From NCBI RefSeq assembly GCF_000331105.1, contig NC_020054.1, positions 2,794,919 through 2,858,918 of the forward strand: DNA of 64,000 bases. The letters are read 5' to 3'. The position numbers and the translations under genes were made by a program. A model generated the notes under the pieces. It was not told where the DNA came from. It saw only the letters and a list, made by a program, of their open reading frames with translations, and searched no databases. Origin of the DNA: Fibrella aestuarina BUZ 2 (GTDB taxonomy: Bacteria > Bacteroidota > Bacteroidia > Cytophagales > Spirosomataceae). Of this stretch, positions 26,556 through 34,865 are shown piece after piece; within the stretch, counting starts at the first letter, position 1; the number at the start of each line of letters is the position of its first letter.

Positions 26556-27049
26556 AAAAGGACGATAAAAAAGAGGCGGCACGGGCAGCACAGATGCTGA
26601 TCAACGCAAACCTGAGCGACTTGGGGCGTGAGTCGAGCGAACGCATCGCGGCGCACCTACAATACGTCGACGGCTACTACATCGACTACCAGAACGAGAT
26701 GAAGCGGGCGGTAAGCGAAATGCCGCTGGAAACGGCGCTGGCCGAACTGCTGGGGGAAAAGTGGACGAAGATGAGCCGTACCCAGCAGCGGCAGTGGCTG
26801 ACCAAGGTTGGCTGGGAAATGGCGGCTACGCTGGAGTTTATTCATCGCTTTGGCGGGGCGCTGTCGGCTCAGGCCACGATGATCGAGCAGTCAGAGAGTT
26901 TGCGCGTGGAGGCCCTAACGGCCAAGTTGGCAAAAGACGAACCCTACAACCAAGATCAGGATGAACACAGCCCAGACGCCCCCGGCCCCTCAGAAGGCCA
27001 TGCTCAAGAGCACAGTGCCATCGGAAGTGGTGCTGCGGCAGTACAGTAA
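26552..27049 (+). CDS. Hypothetical helical phage protein, GTG start
   Basis: The frame is open from an ATG at 26507, but the GTG at 26552 overlaps the previous stop as GTGA, matching the habit of this operon; 165 residues result. The first 125 residues are helical (VDGYYIDYQNEMKRAVSEMP, RTQQRQWLTKVGWEMAATLE). The last 35 residues are low in complexity (Asp, Pro, Gly, Ala-rich) exactly where the next gene begins in another frame, so this tail is probably shaped by the overlap. No function is recognised. Confidence 0.5.
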   Translation: MKKDDKKEAARAAQMLINANLSDLGRESSERIAAHLQYVDGYYIDYQNEMKRAVSEMPLETALAELLGEKWTKMSRTQQRQWLTKVGWEMAATLEFIHRFGGALSAQATMIEQSESLRVEALTAKLAKDEPYNQDQDEHSPDAPGPSEGHAQEHSAIGSGAAAVQ

Positions 27050-27212
27050 GTGGATTGATGCGGCCAACTTCCGCTTATTTATCGTACTCGACGCCTGGCA
27101 TGGCCTGCATGCTGACACCAAACTTCTCGACGTGCAGAAGGAAGAGGAGGTCTACCGCACCACTGAGTACGTGATGGGCCGTATCCGCGACGGCAGCTTG
27201 CTGCCGTTCTAA
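26961..27212 (+). CDS. Small hypothetical phage protein (83 aa), overlapping start
   Basis: This 83-residue frame starts 89 bases inside the previous gene; an internal Met at 27000 would cut the overlap to 50 bases. From there on it looks like a compact helical protein (LRQYSKWIDAANFRLFIVLD, AWHGLHADTKLLDVQKEEEV). It ends the early operon, with a terminator 22 bases downstream. No motif is recognised. Confidence 0.5.
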   Translation: MNTAQTPPAPQKAMLKSTVPSEVVLRQYSKWIDAANFRLFIVLDAWHGLHADTKLLDVQKEEEVYRTTEYVMGRIRDGSLLPF

Positions 27213-27233
27213 CTAAACACAATCCTATTTCTA

Positions 27234-27256
27234 AGGGGCCTCGCGCCCCTTTTTTC
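27234..27256 (+). terminator. Intrinsic terminator ending the early operon
   Basis: AGGGGC (27234-27239) pairs with GCCCCT (27245-27250) across CTCGC and runs into seven T. It closes the operon that started at 21183. Confidence 0.85.
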
Positions 27257-27318
27257 GTGCCGCACGCCACCACAGCCGCCGTTTCTTTGCAATCTTCCCC
27301 TTATAACTACGTTTGGGC

Positions 27319-27567
27319 TGTAACTCTGTAACAAAGAGGGGGGAGGGACGGGGCAAACACTGTGGTTGTCAAGCCATTAAGGTGTTACAAAATAGATTTT
27401 GTCTTTGTAACAAAATTGACTCTGTTACAAAAATCTGTAACACTTAATCCCTTGACCTTTCGCCAGTTAGCGCTGATACAAACCCAACGGGGGTTGTTAC
27501 AACCCCTTGGACAAACCGTAACAGGCTGTGTATGCTGGTAGTCAACTACTTAGCCGCCTGTTACAGG
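27319..27567. repeat. GTAACA/TGTTAC repeat field, candidate origin or operator array
   Basis: Between 27319 and 27567 the core TGTAAC or its complement GTTACA occurs at about 27319, 27327, 27384, 27406, 27423, 27436, 27496, 27518 and 27559, in both orientations. Two copies sit in perfect palindromes (GGGGTTGTTACAACCCC at 27490-27506; CCTGTTACAGG at 27557-27567). The surrounding 27257-27804 holds no convincing gene and is richer in A and T than its flanks. Clustered iteron-like words in a gene-free gap after the replication operon suggest a phage replication origin or a multi-site operator for the late region. Confidence 0.6.
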
Positions 27568-27804
27568 ATTACAAAAAAATTACACGTTTTACCGACTCTG
27601 GCCCAGCAACTAACCAGCGGCAACTTCCCGGCAGCTGAGCGACGCTGTTGTGTACTTTCCCCTAAAAAATGCAAAATGGTAGGTGTACGTATGAAAAATT
27701 ATTGCATAGTTTTTCACTAGGTAGTAACTTGTGATGTAATGGTCCCTGCCATTCCACTACCCGCCGAATAGCTTGCAGCTGATTCGACAACCTCTTTCTA
27801 CTCA

Positions 27805-28281
27805 ATGATTAAGACCTGTGTACCTGTCCGCGATCGTCACGTTCGTCAGTTCATCTGTGCCCGCTTCGGCAACAACACCACCACCGTCGAGCTTTCAAGA
27901 AAATCCATGCTGGGCGTACTGGCCGAGCTAAGCTGCGAGAAGGTGGGCTACCGCCATGTAATCCCTTCCTGCGCGGTCGATCAGGCCACATCGGTCATCC
28001 TGATGTATCCCGACTCGCTCAAAAACCACTTCATCCATCCCAACAAGTTGCAGCTGCTGGAGAAGATGTTCAGCTACATGTTTTCCCAGATGTTCCTGGA
28101 GGCCTGCGAGGTGAGTCTGATGCTGGGCATGTCGGATTACGACGCGGTGAACCTGTTTATGGATCGGTACGGCATCACTGAAGACATGGTGGCCTCCGAT
28201 ACGCTCCGAAAGAAATGGCGCGATCACCAGCGGTATATGAAGCGCAAAGTGACCAACATGCTACAGCAGTCGCTGAATTGA
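27805..28281 (+). CDS. Phage protein, possible late regulator (158 aa)
   Basis: This 158-residue protein stands alone between the repeat field and a terminator. It has a beta-containing N-terminal half (MIKTCVPVRDRHVRQFICAR) and a helical C-terminal half (LFMDRYGITEDMVASDTLRK, WRDHQRYMKRKVTNMLQQSL) with basic helices that could bind DNA. Phage genes placed alone between early and late operons are often late activators; here that is inference from position. No HTH is clearly recognised. Confidence 0.55.
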   Translation: MIKTCVPVRDRHVRQFICARFGNNTTTVELSRKSMLGVLAELSCEKVGYRHVIPSCAVDQATSVILMYPDSLKNHFIHPNKLQLLEKMFSYMFSQMFLEACEVSLMLGMSDYDAVNLFMDRYGITEDMVASDTLRKKWRDHQRYMKRKVTNMLQQSLN

Positions 28282-28363
28282 AAAAAAAGGTTGGGCAGTT
28301 CTTCACCCGTTTTTGGGGGGTACTCACCGATATACCGACTTGTTCGTTCATCTGACGAGTTGT

Positions 28364-28414
28364 TCACGGCAAAAAACCGCCTTCCTGCGCTGGAAAGGCG
28401 GTTTTTTGCCGTGA
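28364..28414. terminator. Bidirectional terminator
   Basis: TCACGGCAAAAAACCGCCTTCC pairs with its near-perfect complement ending GGCGGTTTTTTGCCGTGA across a short loop. The internal A6/T6 runs let it work in either direction. It separates 27805-28281 from the tail genes. Confidence 0.85.
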
Positions 28415-28469
28415 AAGGGGCTGTTTCTACGTCCTACTAAATGGCTATTCTTCGGGGGTACTTTGCCGA

Positions 28470-29051
28470 ATGACTCCCGTCGACCGGACCACTGACATTC
28501 CTGCACTACCGAAACAGGCCGGTCAAGCAAACGTGCCTGGTATTCGCCGCCTCTGGCTGGTGGAAGACCGGCACGTGCTGGGGGTTGTCGATCCACGCAC
28601 CCAACCAGGTACGCTCACCAGCTGGTCGCTGCCCGAAGGTGGGCTGACGCTCATCGACGGCGAAGCCTTCCCCTACGTGGCCCTCACCTGCCGCGCGGCG
28701 CTGGGTACCTACAACCAGCGGACCGTGGCCAGCGTGCAGGGCGTCGGTTACGCCCAGACGGTAGGCATCACCCTACCGCGCTACCATCCCCAGACCCAGC
28801 TGGTGCTAGCCCGGATCATGGGTCGACGTTGGGTAGCGGTCATTCAGGACGCCAACGACCTGGGGCATCTGATCAGCTTGCCGCAGTATCCACTTCGTTT
28901 CGAGGCCGCCTTTGGGGCGAACCCCAGCAGCTTCAACCTGGTCGGCTCGACGCTCACGCCCCAACCGGCGCTGGGCTTTTCCGATTTCTGGCTATTCGAG
29001 AACGCAGGCGCGGAATTCTCCTACGCATTTTCTGACGAGTTCAACTCATAA
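28470..29051 (+). CDS. Putative tail-associated structural protein
   Basis: This 193-residue beta-rich protein (TSWSLPEGGLTLIDGEAFPY, VASVQGVGYAQTVGITLPRY) has no signal or membrane segment. It ends three bases before the tail-fibre gene. Its Gly/Pro-rich, beta-sheet composition and place suggest a tail, baseplate or fibre-connecting protein, but no family is recognised. Confidence 0.5.
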   Translation: MTPVDRTTDIPALPKQAGQANVPGIRRLWLVEDRHVLGVVDPRTQPGTLTSWSLPEGGLTLIDGEAFPYVALTCRAALGTYNQRTVASVQGVGYAQTVGITLPRYHPQTQLVLARIMGRRWVAVIQDANDLGHLISLPQYPLRFEAAFGANPSSFNLVGSTLTPQPALGFSDFWLFENAGAEFSYAFSDEFNS

Positions 29052-29054
29052 TTT

Positions 29055-31925
29055 ATGGCGCAGCCTTACCAGCCTTCCGACGTGAAGGCGTTTTTTCGGA
29101 GGTGGCTCAAACCCACGCCGCCCGCCCCGCCTCGCTCCATCAAGGCGGAGTACCTGGCCGATGGCATCGACCAGATGATCGACATGCTGTCGGTCAACAC
29201 CTGGGCTCCAGTATTTGGCCTGGTCAGCGACGGACTACGGCTGGTGATCCAGATCGTCGACTGGACCGGTGGCCTCGGCCCCAAGCCGAATACGGGTGAG
29301 TACATCGGCACCACAGGCCGGGTGGCCAACATTGCCGACGCGGTGAGCATTCGTGGCACTCAGGGCATTAAAGGCTGGTCGCCCCTTCTGCAATTGCAAA
29401 GCACTGCGCCGGTAGGTGGCACCTGGGTCGAGGGCATAGTACTGAAAGTGGTCGACTGGACTGGTGGCGAAGGCAACAAACCGGGTCTGGGTTACGTGGG
29501 CGCGAACGGCATCGTCGCTGACGCGAGTCAGGCGGTCAATGTTCGCGGGGCTTCGTGGTTTGCCTCCGACACGGTACCGCTAGACCTGAGCGATCCGGCT
29601 GCCTTTGGGCAACGGGGCGATTTGTGCCTGCACACGCTGACCGGCGACGTGTACCGCTGTGAGTTGGGTACGGGCCGCTGGATGCTGAAAGGCAACCTGC
29701 GCGGCATTCCAGGCCTGAACTGGCGCGGGGCCTGGGTGGCTAACACGGTGTACGCCGTTGGCGATGTGGTGGCCACTGGTGGCAGCGCCTACGTGCGGAA
29801 AGTAGCCGGCTCATCAGGTAGCAGCTTTAGCGGCGTGGGAGCCAATTGGGACCTGTTGGTGGCCAAAGGCGACAAGGGCGATCAGGGCAACCGGGGCTGG
29901 ACGCAGATAGCCGTACTCGTGAGCGATGGCAACCGAGTAGTCCGTCAGGTGACCGACTACATTGGCGGTGAAGGGCCAAAGCCCACGGATTACATTGGCC
30001 AGTATATCACCAGTACCGGCTTCACGACCAATATTGCCTTGGCGCAGGACGTGCGCGGGCCACAGGGGATTCAGGGCCTTCCGGGCACATTAACGGCTAG
30101 TGCATTTCCTGAAGTCAATAACGGCGGAGGTATTGCCGACACTACCTACGCGGTACTGCAACAGGGCACCACCCTACAGCGCATTCCGCTCAATGCGTTG
30201 CCGATCCGAATGAACAGCCTTTTCGGGCCAACGGGCAATATTGCTCAAGACCTGAGGGGGCTTCTATTCAGCCAGTATACCGATATATTTCAAGGCAGGT
30301 TATTGGAGTCGTGCGAAAAATGGAATACGGGCACGTCGGCTTGGGATGTGCAAAACGCGACGGTTTCACTGGGCTTCCAGAAGCTACTGGCAGGCCGCCC
30401 CTTTTTGGCGTCACAAACCATCATTTACGCGGGTGACAAATACCGTCTGACCATCCAGACCGATAATTCAAGTGAAGGGGCCATGCTAGCTATCTACATG
30501 GGCTACTTTACGGGGGCGGTCGGCTTTGGGACAAACTTGAAAGTAACGGTAGAAACGTCAAGCAATGGCGGAACCAGCTACACGACAAGGCTAGCTGAAA
30601 CCAATATTACGTTCTCCAGCTACTACCTGTTTATGCCGGTTGACTTAGGCGGCAACCGAGTGCGAGTAACATTGGATGCTGTAGGCGCGGCAGGATCGAA
30701 CTTCGCACTGCATGGCCTAGGTGGGTTTTCGGGAAAGAGTTCAAACCAAGGACGGTTCTGGAATCGGCTACCGTTTGGCTGGAACTATAAGCAGTATGCT
30801 TCATTTGGCTTTCAGGCCAACGATGGCCCACCCGATTGCGCGGCGCTGGAAGTACGTTCGACCGATGCCGGGTTTTTGTTTCCACGCATGTCGGGTGTCC
30901 AGCGTGACGCGATTCCGTCACAAACAGATGGGCTGACACTGTACGTAACTGACTCAGGTGCGCCTGGCGGCTTCTGGGGGCGGATTGCTGGCTTCTTCCA
31001 TAAGTTCTTAACCGTTACGGCGGCAGGTGTACTGAACCTGGACGAGCTACAGCTGCCGAGCGCCTTCCGCAACCGGAAGCTAGTTATGTGGCAGGTGACG
31101 GGTAACGATCATCAGTTCATCGGGCTGGGGGCCAACAGCGGCGAGTTTCGGCTTCAGGTTGATGGGAGCAACACCGATTACAATTGGTACGCCGGTACGT
31201 CGCCCGCTCTATCGGCCCTGCTCATGCGCCTGACCGGACTCGGTAAGTTGCTGCTGGGCACGAACGCCCTGACCAACAGCAACGCGCAGGCGGAGATTGC
31301 CGGGACGAACGCGAACGACGGAGTCATTGCCACCTTTACCAATAAGTTTTCTGCCGCAGGTCGTAAGGGTGCCCAGCTTCAGTTTCATAACACCGGCATA
31401 TCGATGTGGCGGATTGGGCTAGCCGCTGGGGACGATCAGGCGGGTGATGCCTTCGTGTTCAAGGGGTGGGCCGGTGGGTCGTTCCCGGAACTGGTACGCA
31501 TCACCGCCACCGGCTCCATAGGTATCGGCACCGACAACCCCCAAGAGAAGCTGCACGTGATGGGCCGGGTACGTTCAGCCGGTATCGTAGCTGGCGGTAC
31601 CACACCGGGTATCGTTGCGCGACCCGGCTTGGGGACTGGCGCGGCGGCAGCCATCAGCGGGGCCGACATGGCTGGCCTGATCAGCCTGACCGCCGGCAGT
31701 GGTACTGGCGCGAATGCCGAGGTCTGCAAGGTGACGTTTGCCACCGCCTACACGGCAGCGCCCAAAGTGGTGATGCTCGACGCCCGCAGCAAGAACGGCA
31801 GGTATCAGCTGGGGCGGCTGTTTGTGTCGGCCATTACGGCCACCGACTTCACGATCTCAACGACCGACAGCGCGATCGATGCCGGCACGGCAAACATTGA
31901 TATTCAGTACGTGGTGATTGCTTAA
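29055..31925 (+). CDS. Tail fibre/receptor-binding protein with repeated modules
   Basis: This 956-residue protein has three copies of a module of about 45 residues with the core VxDWTGGxGxKP...YIG...G...VRG (about 55-101, 120-165 and 282-338). The first and third lead into collagen-like Gly-x-y runs (GTQGIKGW; GPQGIQGLPG), and GDKGDQGNRG precedes the third. Between lies a chitin-binding-like segment (YAVGDVVATGGSAYVRK). Near 816 the motif GSIGIGTDNPQEKLHVMG, typical of fibres just before the trimer-forming tip, is followed by a beta-rich end. It very likely forms trimers and binds the host receptor. Confidence 0.82.
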   Translation: MAQPYQPSDVKAFFRRWLKPTPPAPPRSIKAEYLADGIDQMIDMLSVNTWAPVFGLVSDGLRLVIQIVDWTGGLGPKPNTGEYIGTTGRVANIADAVSIRGTQGIKGWSPLLQLQSTAPVGGTWVEGIVLKVVDWTGGEGNKPGLGYVGANGIVADASQAVNVRGASWFASDTVPLDLSDPAAFGQRGDLCLHTLTGDVYRCELGTGRWMLKGNLRGIPGLNWRGAWVANTVYAVGDVVATGGSAYVRKVAGSSGSSFSGVGANWDLLVAKGDKGDQGNRGWTQIAVLVSDGNRVVRQVTDYIGGEGPKPTDYIGQYITSTGFTTNIALAQDVRGPQGIQGLPGTLTASAFPEVNNGGGIADTTYAVLQQGTTLQRIPLNALPIRMNSLFGPTGNIAQDLRGLLFSQYTDIFQGRLLESCEKWNTGTSAWDVQNATVSLGFQKLLAGRPFLASQTIIYAGDKYRLTIQTDNSSEGAMLAIYMGYFTGAVGFGTNLKVTVETSSNGGTSYTTRLAETNITFSSYYLFMPVDLGGNRVRVTLDAVGAAGSNFALHGLGGFSGKSSNQGRFWNRLPFGWNYKQYASFGFQANDGPPDCAALEVRSTDAGFLFPRMSGVQRDAIPSQTDGLTLYVTDSGAPGGFWGRIAGFFHKFLTVTAAGVLNLDELQLPSAFRNRKLVMWQVTGNDHQFIGLGANSGEFRLQVDGSNTDYNWYAGTSPALSALLMRLTGLGKLLLGTNALTNSNAQAEIAGTNANDGVIATFTNKFSAAGRKGAQLQFHNTGISMWRIGLAAGDDQAGDAFVFKGWAGGSFPELVRITATGSIGIGTDNPQEKLHVMGRVRSAGIVAGGTTPGIVARPGLGTGAAAAISGADMAGLISLTAGSGTGANAEVCKVTFATAYTAAPKVVMLDARSKNGRYQLGRLFVSAITATDFTISTTDSAIDAGTANIDIQYVVIA

Positions 31926-31938
31926 TCTTTTCTTTTCG

Positions 31939-32382
31939 ATGTCGACCATCCAACAACCCATTGCCCCCCAGCCGCTGACAGGTCTCAACCGGCTGGGCGT
32001 TTTTGCTTCATTCACCATCCTGGCTAACCGTGAGATGGTGCAGCAGACCAACATCGTCTACTGCGACGATCAGGGCGTATCGCTGCTGGAGAAAGCGGCG
32101 GCCGACGAAACGCTGACCGAGCAGCAGCGCCAGGAGCTGGCCACGCTCTACCAGACCAAGCTGGTCACGCGCACTACGGAGGGGGCCTTCGTGGATGCGA
32201 CTGGTCAGGTCGTAGCGGCGGATGCGGAAGGAGCCATTCCGCAGCTTCAGTTCTTTCGGAGCCTGACCTTCGCGCAGGTGATGGCCATGGCAGGCCTGAC
32301 CGAAGAGGATAGCTTCGCTGACGGGCTGTACGCGCTGATCAGTGCTGAAATTAGTAAAATTGATGGACGGGGCGGACTGTGA
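31939..32382 (+). CDS. Hypothetical phage protein after the tail fibre (147 aa)
   Basis: The ATG at 31939 gives 147 residues; a leader back to 31918 is not used. It is mainly helical and acidic (LLEKAAADETLTEQQRQELA) with a C-terminal helical pair (FAQVMAMAGLTEEDSFADGL). It follows the fibre by 13 bases and overlaps the next gene by one base (TGATG). The position suits a fibre-assembly helper, although no chaperone family is recognised. Confidence 0.5.
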   Translation: MSTIQQPIAPQPLTGLNRLGVFASFTILANREMVQQTNIVYCDDQGVSLLEKAAADETLTEQQRQELATLYQTKLVTRTTEGAFVDATGQVVAADAEGAIPQLQFFRSLTFAQVMAMAGLTEEDSFADGLYALISAEISKIDGRGGL

Positions 32383-32879
32383 TGGTACAGCGGATTAGTA
32401 ACGACGATACCAGGTATCGGGTCTTGGTCTATCTGGACAGCGAAACCCAGAAGTCAGACCAGTTTGTGGTTGCGGAGCCAATTTTCGTCGAGTTATTTGA
32501 TAGCCGGGTAGTGGTTATTCCAGCCGACTTCGTGAGTGATGGCCACTCGACGCCGAGACTGCTTGATGTGCTGTTGCCTCATTACGATGCGAAAACCAAT
32601 CTGGCGGCGATCGTACATGACTTTCTGTATATGCACTGGGAGGTGTTTGAGCAGCAGCAAAAGCAGCTTCGGGCGGCAGTCCTGGAATGCCCGTCTCGGT
32701 TGCTATCCATCGACATCGATGATCCACGCGCTTATGCCGATGAGGCGTATTATCGCTTAATGGAGCAAATGGCGCCGTGCCAATGGCGAAATGGCCTGTA
32801 TTGGGTAGCGGTGCGATGTTTAGGCTGGTGGAATTGGCGAGGATACCGCCGAAATGACCGTACACGAAAGTTTCAGTAG
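32382..32879 (+). CDS. DUF1353-family phage protein
   Basis: This 165-residue protein contains the DUF1353 pattern: IPADFVSDGHSTPR followed by a helix with AAIVHDFLYMH. Family members are small proteins of tailed phages with a His/Asp arrangement suggestive of a metal site and no settled function. The C-terminus is Trp-rich (WVAVRCLGWWNWRG). The ATG at 32382 is preferred over the GTG three bases earlier because it overlaps the previous stop. Confidence 0.7.
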   Translation: MVQRISNDDTRYRVLVYLDSETQKSDQFVVAEPIFVELFDSRVVVIPADFVSDGHSTPRLLDVLLPHYDAKTNLAAIVHDFLYMHWEVFEQQQKQLRAAVLECPSRLLSIDIDDPRAYADEAYYRLMEQMAPCQWRNGLYWVAVRCLGWWNWRGYRRNDRTRKFQ

Positions 32880-32953
32880 AGATACTTAGCGGTTTTTGGC
32901 TTTTGAAACGGTGTGATTCATATTTAGGCTTCCAAAACTGTAAATGAATCACC

Positions 32954-33250
32954 ATGGACTTTGAGATGGAAAAGCAGCTCATCAAACAATGGGTAACTGA
33001 AGCTGTTCATAGACAGTACGCTGATGTGGAACTGACGTTCACCTTTGTGCCGGTGCTAAAAGAGTTTGCCCGAGTTGTATGCAGACGGGAGCAAGAACTT
33101 GTCGTTGTGGTTAACTACAATGAGTTTCCGAATGCATCGGTTGATACTAATGAGGGGCAGCTTGCGCTGATAGTGGCTGGGCATATAACCGATAGGATAT
33201 TGGATCGTTTAGTCCAGGCCAAGTGGCATCCTACTGGGGTTGCTCAGTGA
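32954..33250 (+). CDS. Hypothetical phage protein (98 aa)
   Basis: This 98-residue alpha/beta protein (DVELTFTFVPVLKEFARVVC, QELVVVVNYNEFPNASVDTN) has a regular strand pattern suggesting a small mixed fold. It is preceded by a 73-base gap and followed by a terminator 48 bases on. Base use is slightly richer in A and T than in neighbouring structural genes, which may mark a recent acquisition. No family is recognised. Confidence 0.5.
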   Translation: MDFEMEKQLIKQWVTEAVHRQYADVELTFTFVPVLKEFARVVCRREQELVVVVNYNEFPNASVDTNEGQLALIVAGHITDRILDRLVQAKWHPTGVAQ

Positions 33251-33297
33251 TTGATAGGATCGTCCCGGTTGTCAACGTATAAGTTACGGTAATAGGG

Positions 33298-33330
33298 AAA
33301 CCCCGTCTGTGGTTACAGACGGGGTTTTTT
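33298..33330. terminator. Bidirectional terminator
   Basis: AAACCCCGTCTGT (33298-33310) pairs exactly with ACAGACGGGGTTT (33315-33327) across GGTT, ending in six T. It separates the fibre cluster from the head-maturation genes. Confidence 0.9.
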
Positions 33331-33409
33331 GTGTCCTATGGTGAGGGGTTTTGACCCAGCATGTTTGTAGCCGGGGCCGCCCGTGCGGTCCTTTTCCAGA
33401 CAGACACTC

Positions 33410-34306
33410 ATGACGGGCTTTTCTTTTGCTGGTACCTGGTACCTCGACTATGGCTACGCCGAACGGATGCGGGAGGTAATCCGGCCCCGCCTGGAGGCTG
33501 GCAAACACCCTCTGCCCGAATCGCTCCTGCTGGCCAATCAGCACGAAGGGGCCTCGCTCATCCAGCAAATCACGCCGCGCGGGCAGCTGGCCATCACCGC
33601 CGGGCTGACGGGTAGTGAACAACGCATTGCCGACTACTTCCGCACCAAAGACGGCATTGGCATCCTGTCGATCAATGGGGCCATGTCGCGCTCGGGGGAA
33701 CTCTGCTCGTATGGTAACGAAACACTCATGGCCTGGGCCAATATCCTGGGCCGCGATGAGTTTACCCGCGCCATTCTGCTGCGCGTGAACTCACCGGGCG
33801 GTACCGTCGACAGCACCAAGGCCTTTGCCGACACAATCCGGGCCGTCGATGCCATCAAGCCAGTAGTGACCTGGACGCCGTTTGCCGCCTCGGCAGCGCT
33901 GTTCGTGGCCAGCCAGGGGCGCGAAATCTGGGTGGAAGATCAGCAGGTAGGCGGTATCGGCTCCATTGGCGTGCTGATGGTGCTGACAAACCAGAGTAAG
34001 GCACTCGAAAAGCAGGGCATCGAGGTGGAAATCATGCGGGCGGATGGCTCCCAGGACAAAGCCTTGGTGAATGGCGTCGAGCCGATTTCGGACCTCACGC
34101 GGGCCGAGTTGCAGACGACCCTTAACGCCTGCCGCTCGGAGTTCGTCGGCTACGTGCGCCGGGGCCGGGCAGGCAAAATCAAGTCCGATGAGGTGTTCAC
34201 CGGCAAAATGTACCTGCCTAATCAGGCGGTCAAACTGGGCCTGGCTGACGCTAAAGGTACGTTTCAACAGGCCTATCAACGAGCAATTCAACTTTCCAAA
34301 CAATAA
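33410..34306 (+). CDS. Prohead protease, S49 (SppA/ClpP-fold) family
   Basis: The ATG at 33410 gives 298 residues. The crotonase/ClpP-like core is clear: LLRVNSPGGTVDST (125-136) supplies the oxyanion loop, AASAALFVAS (159-168) holds the predicted nucleophile Ser161, and GGIGSIGVLM and EVFTGKMYLPNQAVKLGLAD are conserved S49 segments. Phage S49 enzymes cut the scaffold and sometimes the capsid during head maturation. It overlaps the scaffold-like gene by one base, the expected partner order of protease, scaffold, capsid. Confidence 0.88.
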   Translation: MTGFSFAGTWYLDYGYAERMREVIRPRLEAGKHPLPESLLLANQHEGASLIQQITPRGQLAITAGLTGSEQRIADYFRTKDGIGILSINGAMSRSGELCSYGNETLMAWANILGRDEFTRAILLRVNSPGGTVDSTKAFADTIRAVDAIKPVVTWTPFAASAALFVASQGREIWVEDQQVGGIGSIGVLMVLTNQSKALEKQGIEVEIMRADGSQDKALVNGVEPISDLTRAELQTTLNACRSEFVGYVRRGRAGKIKSDEVFTGKMYLPNQAVKLGLADAKGTFQQAYQRAIQLSKQ

Positions 34307-34806
34307 TGGCTAAAACCACTAAACCAGTTACGGCGATCATCGCCGCCCTGTTTCCGAAGTCTGAAAAGGCGCTTTCGGAAGCCCTGGGTACCGAACAGTT
34401 CAACGCCTTCGCTGAAGACGCGCAGGAAGTACAGGATCGGCTCGACGCCCAGGCCGAGGGTAATCAGGCCGTGGCGAATGATCTGGCCACGGCCAACGCG
34501 ACGCTGAAGGAAACCCAGGACAAACTCACGGCCTCGGAAACGGCGCTGGAGAAAGCAAACGGCGACCTGACGGCTGCTAACAAGCTGGCTACCGAAGCGC
34601 AGGCCAAAGCGGGCCAGTGGGATGCCTATCAGGCCTCGTTGAAAGGCACCAACATGGGCAGCGATACGAGCAACGGTAAGGAGAAGCCAGCCCCTGTCAG
34701 CACGATGAGCGATAAGGATCAGAAGATTCTGGAAGACAAGAACCGACTCGCGGCCAAGTATCCCGGTCTGATGGCTGGCCTGCATACGGTCGCCGACGAG
34801 GAATAG
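34306..34806 (+). CDS. Putative capsid scaffold protein
   Basis: This 166-residue acidic protein has a long coiled coil in the middle (LATANATLKETQDKLTASET, EKANGDLTAANKLATEAQAK) and a short C-terminal globular helix. It lies between the S49 protease and the capsid gene, the classic place of the scaffold. Scaffold proteins guide procapsid assembly and are removed by the protease. The assignment rests on position and coiled-coil character. Confidence 0.72.
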   Translation: MAKTTKPVTAIIAALFPKSEKALSEALGTEQFNAFAEDAQEVQDRLDAQAEGNQAVANDLATANATLKETQDKLTASETALEKANGDLTAANKLATEAQAKAGQWDAYQASLKGTNMGSDTSNGKEKPAPVSTMSDKDQKILEDKNRLAAKYPGLMAGLHTVADEE

Positions 34807-34865
34807 CCCCAACCGGCTCCAAGCGCCTTTCACCCTCTTTTTTCACATCTTAATTTTTTTGCGAC

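Noticed and set aside
27319..27567. CRISPR array
   Set aside because: The repeated word is only 6-7 bases, in both orientations and at irregular spacing, with no constant repeat and spacer pattern.
27532..27720. 62-codon frame in the repeat field
   Set aside because: It is rich in Cys and Lys with no protein-like pattern, lies in low-GC gap sequence and overlaps the repeats.
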